Assembly (NCBI GenBank): GCA_031258625.1
Contig: JAIRMO010000022.1
Location: 1 to 11,048, forward strand
Length of the DNA: 11,048 bases
Source of the DNA: Spirochaetaceae bacterium
Lineage (GTDB): Bacteria > Spirochaetota > Spirochaetia > Treponematales > Breznakiellaceae
Direction: 5' to 3'
The translations under genes were made by a program, and so were the position numbers. Below are positions 1-6,511 of this stretch, piece after piece. Numbering within the stretch: position 1 is the stretch's first letter; every line of letters starts with the position of its first letter. The notes below the pieces were generated by a model. That model did not search any database, was not told the DNA's origin, and saw nothing but the letters and a program-made list of their open reading frames with translations.

Positions 1-1058
1 CGCCGGCCGTGGAGGATCCGGCCGGTAAATTCATCCACTATCTGAACCAACCCGTCCTGGACCACGTAATCCACATCAATATGAAAGAGCTTATGGGCCC
101 GCAGGGCCTGGGTAAAATAATGAAGGTACTCGAAATTTTCCTCATCCACAATGGCCCCTTTGATCAGGTTCCGCTTATGGAGGATATCCTCTATTTTCGC
201 CAGCCCGTTGTTGCTAAAGGAAACCCCCTTGTTCTTTTCGTTCAACTTATAATCGCCGATGACTTCCTCCCCCTGGGCCTCATCGGGGTATTCACCGTCT
301 TCTTTCTTTTTAACTTCCTCCAGGGAGCCTAAAAGTTTATCCACCTCCGCGTATTTAAAGGTGTCATCCTCGGCGGCGCCGGAGATGATGAGGGGGGTTC
401 GGGCCTCGTCGATGAGGATGGAGTCGATTTCGTCCACCACGCAAAAGGCATGACCCCGCTGAACCCGGCCTTCCAGATCCCAGCGCATATTGTCCCGTAG
501 ATAATCAAAACCGAATTCGTTATTGGTACCGTAGGTTATATCACAACGGTAGTTCTGTTTCCGCCGCTCGTTATCCATGTCCGAAAGAATGGTCCCTACG
601 GTCAAGCCCAGGCAGGCAAAAACCGGCCGCATCCATTCGGCGTCCCGTTCCGCGAGGTAATCGTTGACGGTTACGATATGAACGCCCTTGCCGGGGATGG
701 CGTTAAGGTAAGCGGCGGCCACGCTCATCAGGGTTTTCCCCTCCCCGGTTTTCATTTCCACAATCTTACCCTGGTGGAGTACGATGGAACCCAAAACCTG
801 TACGTCGTAGGGCCGCTCCCCCAGGTTTCTCCGGGCCGCTTCCCGGGCCAGGGCAAAGGCCTCCGGCAGCAGGGCTTCCAGACTTTCCCCTGCCTGGTAT
901 CGTTCCCGAAACTTTTCCGTCATCCGGGGGTATGCTTCGGCGGGCAGGGAGGCCGCCCAGACTTCTTTTTCATTGACCCCGTGCAGGATAGGCAGCAGGG
1001 CTTTAAGATCCCGCTCGTGTTTGGAGCCGAACAGGGCTTTGACCAGATTTTCTAACAT
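1..1058 (-). CDS. secA: Protein translocase subunit SecA, N-terminal part (gene runs off the left edge)
   Basis: SecA is the ATPase motor that drives unfolded preproteins through the SecYEG channel. The reverse strand reads MLENLVKALFGSKHERDLK from an ATG at 1058-1056. It stays open to position 1, giving 352 codons of the usual 800-950. Visible motifs are the Q-motif-side segment RPYDVQVLGSIVLHQGKIVEM, Walker A MKTGEGKT (residues 102-109), TVNDYLAERDAEWM (about 130-143), YGTNNEFGFDYLRDNM (about 176-191) and the Walker B DEID box followed by SILIDEARTPLIISG (about 209-227). The preprotein cross-linking domain follows, and the frame leaves the window just after VDEFTGRILHGR, where the second half of the motor begins. 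No frameshift is seen. There is no Shine-Dalgarno motif before the ATG (upstream bases TTACCAGT), which fits the possible leaderless promoter noted separately. The lipoprotein gene is transcribed divergently. Identification is secure. Confidence 0.97.
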   Translation of the reverse strand, partial: MLENLVKALFGSKHERDLKALLPILHGVNEKEVWAASLPAEAYPRMTEKFRERYQAGESLEALLPEAFALAREAARRNLGERPYDVQVLGSIVLHQGKIVEMKTGEGKTLMSVAAAYLNAIPGKGVHIVTVNDYLAERDAEWMRPVFACLGLTVGTILSDMDNERRKQNYRCDITYGTNNEFGFDYLRDNMRWDLEGRVQRGHAFCVVDEIDSILIDEARTPLIISGAAEDDTFKYAEVDKLLGSLEEVKKKEDGEYPDEAQGEEVIGDYKLNEKNKGVSFSNNGLAKIEDILHKRNLIKGAIVDEENFEYLHYFTQALRAHKLFHIDVDYVVQDGLVQIVDEFTGRILHGR

Positions 1059-1064
1059 ACTGGT

Positions 1065-1093
1065 AATGTAACGCTTTACCCGGCGGATTACAA
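1065..1093 (-). promoter_or_regulatory. Candidate secA promoter placing +1 at the start codon
   Basis: On the minus strand a TTGTAA hexamer (1093-1088, 4/6 to the -35 consensus) is followed by a 17-bp spacer and TACATT (1070-1065, 4/6 to the -10 consensus). The last -10 base lies 6 nt before the secA ATG, so a usual start distance puts +1 on the A of ATG. The hexamers are only moderate matches. The call gains weight because no ribosome-binding motif is present and because the divergent gene shows the same geometry. Confidence 0.35.
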
Positions 1094-1140
1094 GCATCCC
1101 GGCAGGCTCCGTCCGTTTGCGCGGGGTTCTCCAACAAGCG

Positions 1141-1169
1141 TTGACAAGTTTCCTTTACCCGTCTAATGT
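1141..1169 (+). promoter_or_regulatory. Promoter of the lipoprotein gene, predicted leaderless
   Basis: A perfect TTGACA (1141-1146) is followed after 17 bp by TAATGT (1164-1169, only 3/6), or after 15 bp by TCTAAT (1162-1167, 5/6 but with a short spacer). Either choice puts +1 at about 1174-1176, on or just before the ATG at 1176. No GGAGG-like motif precedes the ATG, and an in-frame TAA at 1164-1166 rules out a longer protein. Confidence 0.55.
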
Positions 1170-1175
1170 TCTTTT

Positions 1176-2381
1176 ATGTGGAAGGTTTTTTTTGCGGCCT
1201 TGATGGGCATGATCGTTTTTGGGGGATGTTTCCGGGAAAAGATCCCTTCCGTTACCCGAAGGGATCTTTTCACTATTAATATAGGAAGGCTGGAGGATCA
1301 AATTGATCTTTTTAATCTTGAGGGAGAACGGAGTAAACGAAAAACCGATATAGCGATGCGGGATGGATTATTGTATATTTCTAATGGGAACGGGGGGAAA
1401 ATTGTCCGGTATAATTCATACGGGGATCTCCTCTTTATGATTTATAACGAAGTGCAAAACCCTCCTCCCCTTACCCTGCGGCGTAACAACGACAATCAGC
1501 GGATCGTTACCCGTTGGGCTTATTCGTATCCCCTCCTGGAACCGGGAATTATCGCCGTGGATTCCCGGAAACATATCTATGTGGAGGACCGGGCCCTCCG
1601 GGAACAGCATGGTTTTGATGTGGAAAATAAAGCCGTCCTGGACCGGGTGGTCCTTCATTTTGATATTGACGGCCGTTTTGAAGAATACCTTGGACAGGAA
1701 GGGGTAGGGGGGACGCCCTTTCCCAATATAAGCGGGATTTATACCTCGGTGAATGATGAGTTGGCGGTAATTTGCCGGCTCCCTACGGAATGGAACACCT
1801 ATTGGTTTGACGCTTCCGGTACCCTTAGGTACCTCATCCAGTTGAAGAATGACGCCATCCCCATCCCTCAGGATCGGGATTTGGTTGTCCCCTTTGTCAA
1901 TACCCTCTGTGTGTCTCCCGATGAAAGAAGATTATACCTAAAAGTCGATTATTACCGGGACACCTACGACGAATCCACTAATACCAGATCCGGAAGTGAG
2001 CCCGACAGTTCGGTTATCTGGATCATGGATGTGGAAACCGGAATGTATATCAGGACCATTGAGGTCCCCTTTTATGAATCGGTGGTTACCGAAAACAACC
2101 GGAAGGTAACCGAAAATATGTTTTATTCAATGTTGGGGATTATAAAAAACAGCAAGATTTTTCTTTATTTCCCCGTGGAAGGCGGGTATTCTATATTGAT
2201 CCTGTCTTCCGAATCCCAGGAGCAGCGGCGGGGGTTTATCCGGGTGAATAACGAGGAACTGCAATTTAACACCTTTAATCTTTCCGCGGAGGGGATATTA
2301 TCCGCCCTGCTTGCTACCGATTGGGAGGTCCGGATGGTTTGGTGGAGAACCGACGAACTCATCGGGGATATTTCGTCGTGA
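1176..2381 (+). CDS. Spirochaete beta-propeller-like lipoprotein (possibly LIC_12708 family)
   Basis: This 401-residue protein begins MWKVFFAALMGMIVFGGC. It has a short, weakly charged signal peptide and a spirochaete-style relaxed lipobox (VFGG before Cys18), so it is probably a lipid-anchored envelope protein. The mature part is rich in beta-strand patterns, with segments such as GLLYISNGNGGKIVRYNSYGD, IAVDSRKHIYVEDRA, LHFDIDGRFEEYLGQ and CVSPDERRLYLKV. These recur like blades of a six- or seven-bladed propeller of NHL/WD type. The character matches the uncharacterised LIC_12708-type lipoproteins that I associate with Leptospira and Treponema; that family name is recalled, not searched. No catalytic residues are recognised. 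The ATG at 1176 is the only start that keeps the signal peptide. Its base composition is visibly less GC-rich than that of the next gene, nnr, whose GTG start overlaps this TGA. Role unknown; an envelope scaffold or binding protein is possible. Confidence 0.8.
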   Translation: MWKVFFAALMGMIVFGGCFREKIPSVTRRDLFTINIGRLEDQIDLFNLEGERSKRKTDIAMRDGLLYISNGNGGKIVRYNSYGDLLFMIYNEVQNPPPLTLRRNNDNQRIVTRWAYSYPLLEPGIIAVDSRKHIYVEDRALREQHGFDVENKAVLDRVVLHFDIDGRFEEYLGQEGVGGTPFPNISGIYTSVNDELAVICRLPTEWNTYWFDASGTLRYLIQLKNDAIPIPQDRDLVVPFVNTLCVSPDERRLYLKVDYYRDTYDESTNTRSGSEPDSSVIWIMDVETGMYIRTIEVPFYESVVTENNRKVTENMFYSMLGIIKNSKIFLYFPVEGGYSILILSSESQEQRRGFIRVNNEELQFNTFNLSAEGILSALLATDWEVRMVWWRTDELIGDISS

Positions 2382-4051
2382 CCGGAAAACAAATTCCGGA
2401 AAATTTCCCGGCCCCGGCGGCGGGGGAAAAACTTTTCTCCGCCGAATCCGCCCGGGCCCTTGACGCCCGGGCCGCTTCCTGGGGCTTGGACCCCTTCGCC
2501 TTGGTGGAAGCCGCGGGGCGCGGCTGCGCCCGGGCCTTTACCGGGTTTGGGCCCGGTCTTTTTTCCGGCCCCCCCAAAAAAGTCGTCGCGGCGGCGGGCT
2601 CGGGAAACAACGGCGCCGACGCCCTGGTCATGCTCCGGGCCCTCATCCTGGAGGGGTACGTTTCTTCCGCGTCCGCCGGGGTGGTGATAAACCGTCTGCC
2701 CGGGGGTGAAGATCATACCCCCCGTTCCGAAGCCCTCCGGGTGTTGGGCAACATGGGGGTTCCGGTATATGAGTGGAAAGAACCCGTATCCGAGGCTGGT
2801 TCCGCCGGAGACGGGGGAAGCGGGGCCCTGGCCCGGGCGGATATCATTATCGACGGTATAGCGGGAACCGGTTTGCGGGGGCCCCTTTCCGGGGCCGCCG
2901 GGGAAATGACCCGGTGGATCGGGGAATGTAAAAAGGACCGGGAAGCCGGCGCCGGACGGCCCTTTATTGTTTCTATTGATATCCCCTCGGGGAATTTCGA
3001 TGGCTATGAACCTTCCATGCCCATCATAGAGGCGGACGTTACCCTGGCGGTTGAGCCGAAAAAGACTTGCCTTTTTGGCCCGGGAGCCCGGTTTTTTGCC
3101 GGAACCATCCTGTCCGTGGACGGTATTTTCCCTCCCGGCCTGACGCAAACCTTTGACGGCCCGGAGCTTCTTACCTGGAAACAGGCCGGCCGCCGGATTC
3201 CCCCTATACGGCCCGACGCCCATAAATATGAACGGGGGGTAGTGGAAATTCGGGCGGGGTCCGTGGGAAGCGCCGGGGCCGCCCGGATCGCCGCCCGGGG
3301 CTCTCAGGCCGTGGGGGCGGGGATAGTCCGGCTTTTGATCGACGAAGCCCTGTATCCGGTCCTCGCCGCTTCCGCGGGGGGCGTCATGGTTTTTCCCGTA
3401 AAGGCCGATAAAAAGCGTGAGGGTGATCCTGCTTCCGGCGGGGATCCCCCGGGGACGGAGCCCCCGGAGGGCGGGCGGTTTTGCCCCGACGCGGTACTCC
3501 TGGGTCCCGGATGGGGCAGATCCCCGGAACGGCTGCCGGTTTTACGAAAAGCCGTGGAGCGGGAAGCGGGGGGGACCCCCCTCATCCTGGATGCGGATGC
3601 CATTGCCCTCTCCCGGGACATAACTTTTCACGGGAATGGGATCCTTACCCCCCACCTGGGGGAATTTGCCGCCTTTACCGGGATCCCCCGGGAGCGGATT
3701 TTGTCGAACGCCGTTTCTATCGTCGCCGATACGGCCCGGAAAATACGGGCGGCGATCCTGTTTAAATCCCATGTGCTTATCATTGCCGGTGAAGACGGGC
3801 GGGTGGGAATCGTGGACGGGATGGCCCCGGTCTTGGCCGCCGGGGGAAGCGGCGACCTTTTGGCGGGGTTCTGCGCGGCCATCGCCGCCCGGATGAGGCG
3901 GCGGGGGGAGTATGACGGCTATACCTGCGCGGCGGCCGCGGCGGCGTTGTTGGCGGAAACCGGCAGGGCCCCGGATACGGCCCGCGGTTTTACGGATCCC
4001 CTGGAATTGGCGGAAAAAGCCGCCTCCCTGGCCGGGGAGGCGTGGCTTTAG
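2378..4051 (+). CDS. nnr: Bifunctional NAD(P)H-hydrate repair enzyme Nnr (epimerase + ADP-dependent dehydratase)
   Basis: Nnr repairs hydrated NAD(P)H. The YjeF_N half interconverts R and S hydrates, and the ribokinase-like half dehydrates the S form using ADP. I place the start at the GTG 2378-2380, whose last two bases open the TGA of the lipoprotein gene, giving 557 residues; a TTG at 2321 would extend it by 19 residues deep into that gene. Epimerase motifs are NNGAD (77-81, usually NNGGD), Asp159 before GTGLRG (163-168) and DIPSG (201-205), so the potassium and substrate ligands are kept. Dehydratase motifs are HKY (282-284), LLGPGWG (374-380), DADA (405-408), TPHLGEF (424-430) and GGSGDLLAG (489-497) with the expected catalytic Asp493. 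A low-complexity Gly/Pro stretch (about 345-368) is inserted in the second domain. Length is slightly above the usual 500-520. The gene is markedly GC-rich with little visible ribosome-binding signal, so coupling to the upstream gene is likely. Confidence 0.93.
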   Translation: MTGKQIPENFPAPAAGEKLFSAESARALDARAASWGLDPFALVEAAGRGCARAFTGFGPGLFSGPPKKVVAAAGSGNNGADALVMLRALILEGYVSSASAGVVINRLPGGEDHTPRSEALRVLGNMGVPVYEWKEPVSEAGSAGDGGSGALARADIIIDGIAGTGLRGPLSGAAGEMTRWIGECKKDREAGAGRPFIVSIDIPSGNFDGYEPSMPIIEADVTLAVEPKKTCLFGPGARFFAGTILSVDGIFPPGLTQTFDGPELLTWKQAGRRIPPIRPDAHKYERGVVEIRAGSVGSAGAARIAARGSQAVGAGIVRLLIDEALYPVLAASAGGVMVFPVKADKKREGDPASGGDPPGTEPPEGGRFCPDAVLLGPGWGRSPERLPVLRKAVEREAGGTPLILDADAIALSRDITFHGNGILTPHLGEFAAFTGIPRERILSNAVSIVADTARKIRAAILFKSHVLIIAGEDGRVGIVDGMAPVLAAGGSGDLLAGFCAAIAARMRRRGEYDGYTCAAAAAALLAETGRAPDTARGFTDPLELAEKAASLAGEAWL

Positions 4052-4075
4052 AATACGTTTATGGAGGAGTTTGCC

Positions 4076-4651
4076 ATGGAAGAAGCCCGGCCCTCCCTTC
4101 CGGATAAGGGAAATGTTCGGGAACCGGCCGAACAGGAACTGGTGTTTTATTATTCCCGGGCCCGGCGGCTGGAACGGGCTTCCCCTGCGGTTCGGGAATT
4201 AAACGATACGACGCCGGTAAAACCTGTAGGCATTTTCAGAACCCTAACCGCCACCAAGCCCCTCTCCTTTCTCTTTATGTCCATTGTTACGGCAGTCATC
4301 ATTTTCTTTGCCGCGTCCTCTTTTTCCGGCCGGGATGACCGGCCGGTTCTGGGGGGAAATTCCCTTGCCCTTTCCGCCGTGAGATTTGAAGGCTCCACGT
4401 ATTTGGTTATAAAAAAAACTATCCCTGAAAAAACGGAAGCCTATACGGGGATAGTGGATATGGCCGTTTCCGTTTACCTAAAGGCCGGGGAGGACTACCC
4501 CGGGGAGCTTCCCCTGACAAACCGGAGCGTGTTTTTTTCCCCGGAACCGGAAGAGGAATACCGGATCGCCCTTCCCTTCGAGGCCCCGGAATTACTTGTC
4601 CTTATGCGGGCCGAAGAAGAATACCTCAAACTACGGGTAAAGGCCGAATGA
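4076..4651 (+). CDS. Unrecognised single-pass membrane protein
   Basis: I do not recognise this 191-residue protein. The start is set at the ATG 4076, because GGAGGA (4063-4068) lies 7 nt upstream. An in-frame ATG at 4061 would add five residues but has no ribosome-binding motif and itself carries the purine-rich site. Residues 1-62 are charged and probably cytoplasmic. Residues 63-83 (LSFLFMSIVTAVIIFFAAS) form one strong transmembrane helix. Residues 84-191 would be an extracytoplasmic domain with alternating strand-like segments and several acidic clusters (EPEEEYR, RAEEEY). There is no signal peptidase site, cysteine pair or enzyme motif. It follows nnr by 24 nt, so it is probably the last gene of the same transcript. 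The MATE gene converges on it with a 13-bp gap and no visible terminator. Confidence 0.75.
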   Translation: MEEARPSLPDKGNVREPAEQELVFYYSRARRLERASPAVRELNDTTPVKPVGIFRTLTATKPLSFLFMSIVTAVIIFFAASSFSGRDDRPVLGGNSLALSAVRFEGSTYLVIKKTIPEKTEAYTGIVDMAVSVYLKAGEDYPGELPLTNRSVFFSPEPEEEYRIALPFEAPELLVLMRAEEEYLKLRVKAE

Positions 4652-4664
4652 ACGGTCCGGCGGC

Positions 4665-6032
4665 TTAAACCTTGTCTTCGATAACCCGTTTGGTTTGCCA
4701 TTTACCCCCCAGCCAGCGGGTGAGGTAACAGGTTCCCCGGCAGATAAAATCCGCGCCCATGGCGATCCAGACCGCCAGGGGTCCGACCCCCAGGGGATAG
4801 GCCAGAAGGTATGCGGCGCTCACCCGGATGGTCCACATAGAGACGGTGGCCGCGATCATCACATACCGGGCGTCCCCGGCGGCCCGCAGCGCGTTGGGCA
4901 GGGCAAAACTCATGGGCCAGCCAACGGCCATGGAAATACAGTGAACCCGTAAAAAAGTCTTTGCCAGGTCGTGAGCCTCGGGGCTGAGGCTGAAAAAACT
5001 GATCAGGGGCTCCATAAAAATATAAATCAGGGAGCTGATGATAAAAAGGGTGATATAGGTAATCTTCATGATTTTGGCGGTCTGTTTTTTTGCCGCCTCA
5101 TAATCCCCGGCCCCCACGCATTGTCCCACGATGGTAAGCAGGGCCATACCATAGGCCATGCCCGGCATAAAGGAAAAGGAATTGATTACCCCGGCGATGG
5201 CGTTTGCCGCGAAAGCCCGGGTCCCAAAGGTGGTGAATATCCGCTGGGTGAGGAGTCTGCCGATCTGGAACATGGAACTTTCCAAACCGCTGGGGATACC
5301 TACGTTGAGTATGTTGCGGATCATGGGCCGGGAAAACCGGATTTTTAAAATTCCCGAAAGGGAGACCGGTATGGTACTATTACGGGTGAGGATACCGAAG
5401 GTAAGGGCCGCCGCGATTATCCGGCTTATCAGGGTAGACAAGGCCGCCCCGGCGACGCCGATACGGAGGCCGTAGATAAAAAAGATATTACCGCCGATGT
5501 TGAGGATGTTTACCAGCAGGGCAATGTGCATTGGCGCCCGGCTGTTCCCCATGGACCGGAACAGGGCCGCGTCGGCGTTGTAGAGGGCCAGAAAAGGGTA
5601 GGAGAGGGCGGTGATAAGAAAATAAACCGACGCCGCGTCCATAACATCATGTTCCACATTTCCGTAAAGCAGCCGGATAATGGGGCGGCGGAAACCAATA
5701 GCCACTCCCATGATAAAAAGGGCGGTTAAGAAGACGATATAGATGAGCTGCTTTGACGCGAGGCTGGAATTTTTGGCATCCCGGCGGCCGATGTATTGGC
5801 TGGTTACCACCGCCCCCCCGGTGGCAAGGGCGCTAAAGGCAATGATGAGGAGGTTGTTGATATTATCAATGATGTTAACCCCGGAAACGGCGAATTCCCC
5901 CACGGTACTGACCATCATGGTATCCGCCGCCCCCATGGTTACCGCCAGGAGCTGTTCAATAATCAGGGGCCACAGAAGCCGGAAGAGGGTACGGTTGTTC
6001 CACTGATCCCCTATTGATAAATTAGAATCCAA
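4665..6032 (-). CDS. MATE-family multidrug/toxin extrusion transporter
   Basis: This 455-residue polytopic membrane protein matches the MATE family (NorM/DinF/MepA type). Such proteins are cation- or proton-coupled exporters in the inner membrane, usually with 12 helices in two pseudo-repeats. The first half shows LLWPLIIEQLLAVTMGAADTMMVS at residues 18-41, then ATGGAVVTSQYIGRRD, typical of helices 1-2. The second half repeats the pattern with PSGLESSMFQIGRLLTQR and GMALLTIVGQCVGAGDYEAAKKQ. A short hydrophilic tail ends in EDKV. The start is a TTG (6032-6030) with AGGGGA six to eleven bases upstream. No ATG in this frame extends it, since ATGs just upstream are in another frame and belong to a mini-ORF. 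Substrate cannot be told from sequence. The gene diverges from the GntR gene across a repeat-rich spacer. Confidence 0.93.
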   Translation of the reverse strand: MDSNLSIGDQWNNRTLFRLLWPLIIEQLLAVTMGAADTMMVSTVGEFAVSGVNIIDNINNLLIIAFSALATGGAVVTSQYIGRRDAKNSSLASKQLIYIVFLTALFIMGVAIGFRRPIIRLLYGNVEHDVMDAASVYFLITALSYPFLALYNADAALFRSMGNSRAPMHIALLVNILNIGGNIFFIYGLRIGVAGAALSTLISRIIAAALTFGILTRNSTIPVSLSGILKIRFSRPMIRNILNVGIPSGLESSMFQIGRLLTQRIFTTFGTRAFAANAIAGVINSFSFMPGMAYGMALLTIVGQCVGAGDYEAAKKQTAKIMKITYITLFIISSLIYIFMEPLISFFSLSPEAHDLAKTFLRVHCISMAVGWPMSFALPNALRAAGDARYVMIAATVSMWTIRVSAAYLLAYPLGVGPLAVWIAMGADFICRGTCYLTRWLGGKWQTKRVIEDKV

Positions 6033-6057
6033 TCATATCCCCTGGTAAGACCCGCAT
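6022..6057 (-). CDS. Possible 11-residue leader peptide overlapping the MATE start
   Basis: An ATG at 6057-6055 sits 4 nt after a strong GGGAGG motif and reads MRVLPGDMIGF before a TAA at 6024-6022. It runs across the TTG start of the MATE gene (6032-6030) in a different frame. Ribosomes ending here would stop a few bases past the TTG, the geometry expected for translational coupling or an upstream regulatory peptide. The best ribosome-binding site in the region belongs to this mini-ORF, not to the TTG. It may still be chance, or a one-base sequence error that splits a longer N-terminus of the MATE protein. Confidence 0.3.
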   Translation of the reverse strand: MRVLPGDMIGF

Positions 6058-6109
6058 GATTCCTCCCTCAAAGTACGGCATATTCCACCCATATAAGCCT
6101 GTCCCATCG

Positions 6110-6137
6110 AACCTTAGGTTCGCAACCTTAGGTTCGC
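6110..6137. repeat. Two tandem 14-bp units, each with an internal palindrome
   Basis: The unit AACCTTAGGTTCGC occurs twice without a gap (6110-6123 and 6124-6137). Each unit contains near-palindromic AACCT-T-AGGTT. The array sits just inside the left terminal repeat of the MITE-like element. Two copies are too few for a CRISPR or a true satellite array. Confidence 0.85.
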
Positions 6138-6149
6138 ACTAATTGACCG

Positions 6150-6173
6150 GCGCCTTAGCGCGCGCTAAGGCGC
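6150..6173. repeat. Perfect 24-bp palindrome
   Basis: Positions 6150-6161 (GCGCCTTAGCGC) are followed directly by their exact reverse complement at 6162-6173. It can form a 10-bp stem with a 4-nt loop, or bind a dimeric protein. No T-run follows on either strand, so it is not a classical terminator. It lies in the left half of the MITE-like element and is much more GC-rich than the sequence right of that element. Confidence 0.9.
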
Positions 6174-6185
6174 ACGGTTTTGGGC

Positions 6186-6309
6186 AGGCTTGACTTGTTA
6201 AACAAGTCCTGCGGTTTTTCAAGCCTTTCGGCCTTTTAGCCTTGCAAAACTGCGAATTCAAGGTTGCTGGACAAGCAGAGCTTGTCTCCCAAAAACTTCA
6301 ATTTTGGGA
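6186..6309. repeat. Cluster of nested and successive hairpins in the MITE-like element
   Basis: AGGCTTGA (6186-6193) pairs with TCAAGCCT (6219-6226). Overlapping its left arm, GACTTGTT (6192-6199) pairs with AACAAGTC (6201-6208) around one base. Further right, GACAAGC (6270-6276) pairs with GCTTGTC (6280-6286) with loop AGA. Immediately next, TCCCAAAA (6287-6294) pairs with TTTTGGGA (6302-6309) with a 7-nt loop. Such stacking suggests a folded transcript or a repetitive extragenic element rather than coding sequence. Confidence 0.75.
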
Positions 6310-6461
6310 AAGCCTTATATGATTATAAATATAGAAGACCGGACAGATTGTTTCAACCTACTGTAAAAAGAGCGGTAATTCCAAATTTGAAAAAAATAGC
6401 GGTTCAATCTAAAAACGACCAAATTTGCCTGTTTTAAATTGAGATTTTTTGAAAAAAGTGA

Positions 6462-6490
6462 TTGACATATTGTACTAGTTCATTTATGAT
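6462..6490 (+). promoter_or_regulatory. Strong sigma-70-type promoter of the GntR-slipin operon
   Basis: TTGACA (6462-6467, perfect) and TATGAT (6485-6490, 5/6) are separated by exactly 17 bp. The expected +1 is about 6497, two bases before the ATG at 6499, so the transcript should be leaderless or almost so. There is no Shine-Dalgarno motif before that ATG. The 140 bp upstream (6322-6461) are AT-rich with A and T runs that may act as an UP-like element; nothing else is seen there. Confidence 0.8.
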
Positions 6491-6511
6491 TGTACTAGAT
6501 GAATAGTACAA
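6470..6511 (+). promoter_or_regulatory. Putative autoregulatory operator overlapping the -10, +1 and start codon
   Basis: A perfect inverted repeat TTGTACTA (6490-6497), 6-bp spacer, TAGTACAA (6504-6511) spans the transcription start and the first codons of the GntR gene. A direct copy of the left half-site, TTGTACTAG (6470-6478), lies in the promoter spacer, 20 bp or about two helical turns upstream of its twin at 6490-6498. Dyads of this size with half-sites containing GTACTA suit YtrA-type GntR dimers, which commonly control their own operon. Binding here would block polymerase. The right arm is also coding sequence (codons for Asn-Ser-Thr-Asn). Confidence 0.65.

Larger units (their letters stand above)
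6090..6321. mobile_element. MITE-like element with 17-bp terminal inverted repeats
   Basis: The left end CATATAAGCCTGTCCCA (6090-6106) and the reverse complement of the right end CATATAAGGCTTTCCCA (6305-6321) match at 15 of 17 bases. The 232 bp between them code for nothing recognisable but hold a tandem repeat, a 24-bp palindrome and at least three further hairpins. A TA next to each terminus would suit an IS630/Tc1-type TA duplication, but the exact boundary cannot be fixed from one copy. A third, inverted copy of the terminal motif (TGGGCAGGCTT, 6181-6191) lies inside, so two nested or composite units are possible. There is no transposase in the window. Confidence 0.5.

Noticed and set aside
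2165..3223. A 352-codon open frame on the minus strand
   Set aside because: It lies opposite the lipoprotein 3' end and nnr, which have clear family motifs. Its translation is Gly/Pro/Arg-rich without motifs, the usual shadow of a GC-rich gene.
4652..4664. Gap between convergent genes considered as a bidirectional terminator
   Set aside because: Thirteen base pairs hold no hairpin, and none was seen in the adjacent coding ends.
6110..6137. Tandem repeat considered as a CRISPR remnant
   Set aside because: There are only two abutting 14-bp units without spacers and no cas gene.
6150..6173. 24-bp palindrome considered as a transcription terminator
   Set aside because: No T-run follows on either strand, and no gene ends nearby.
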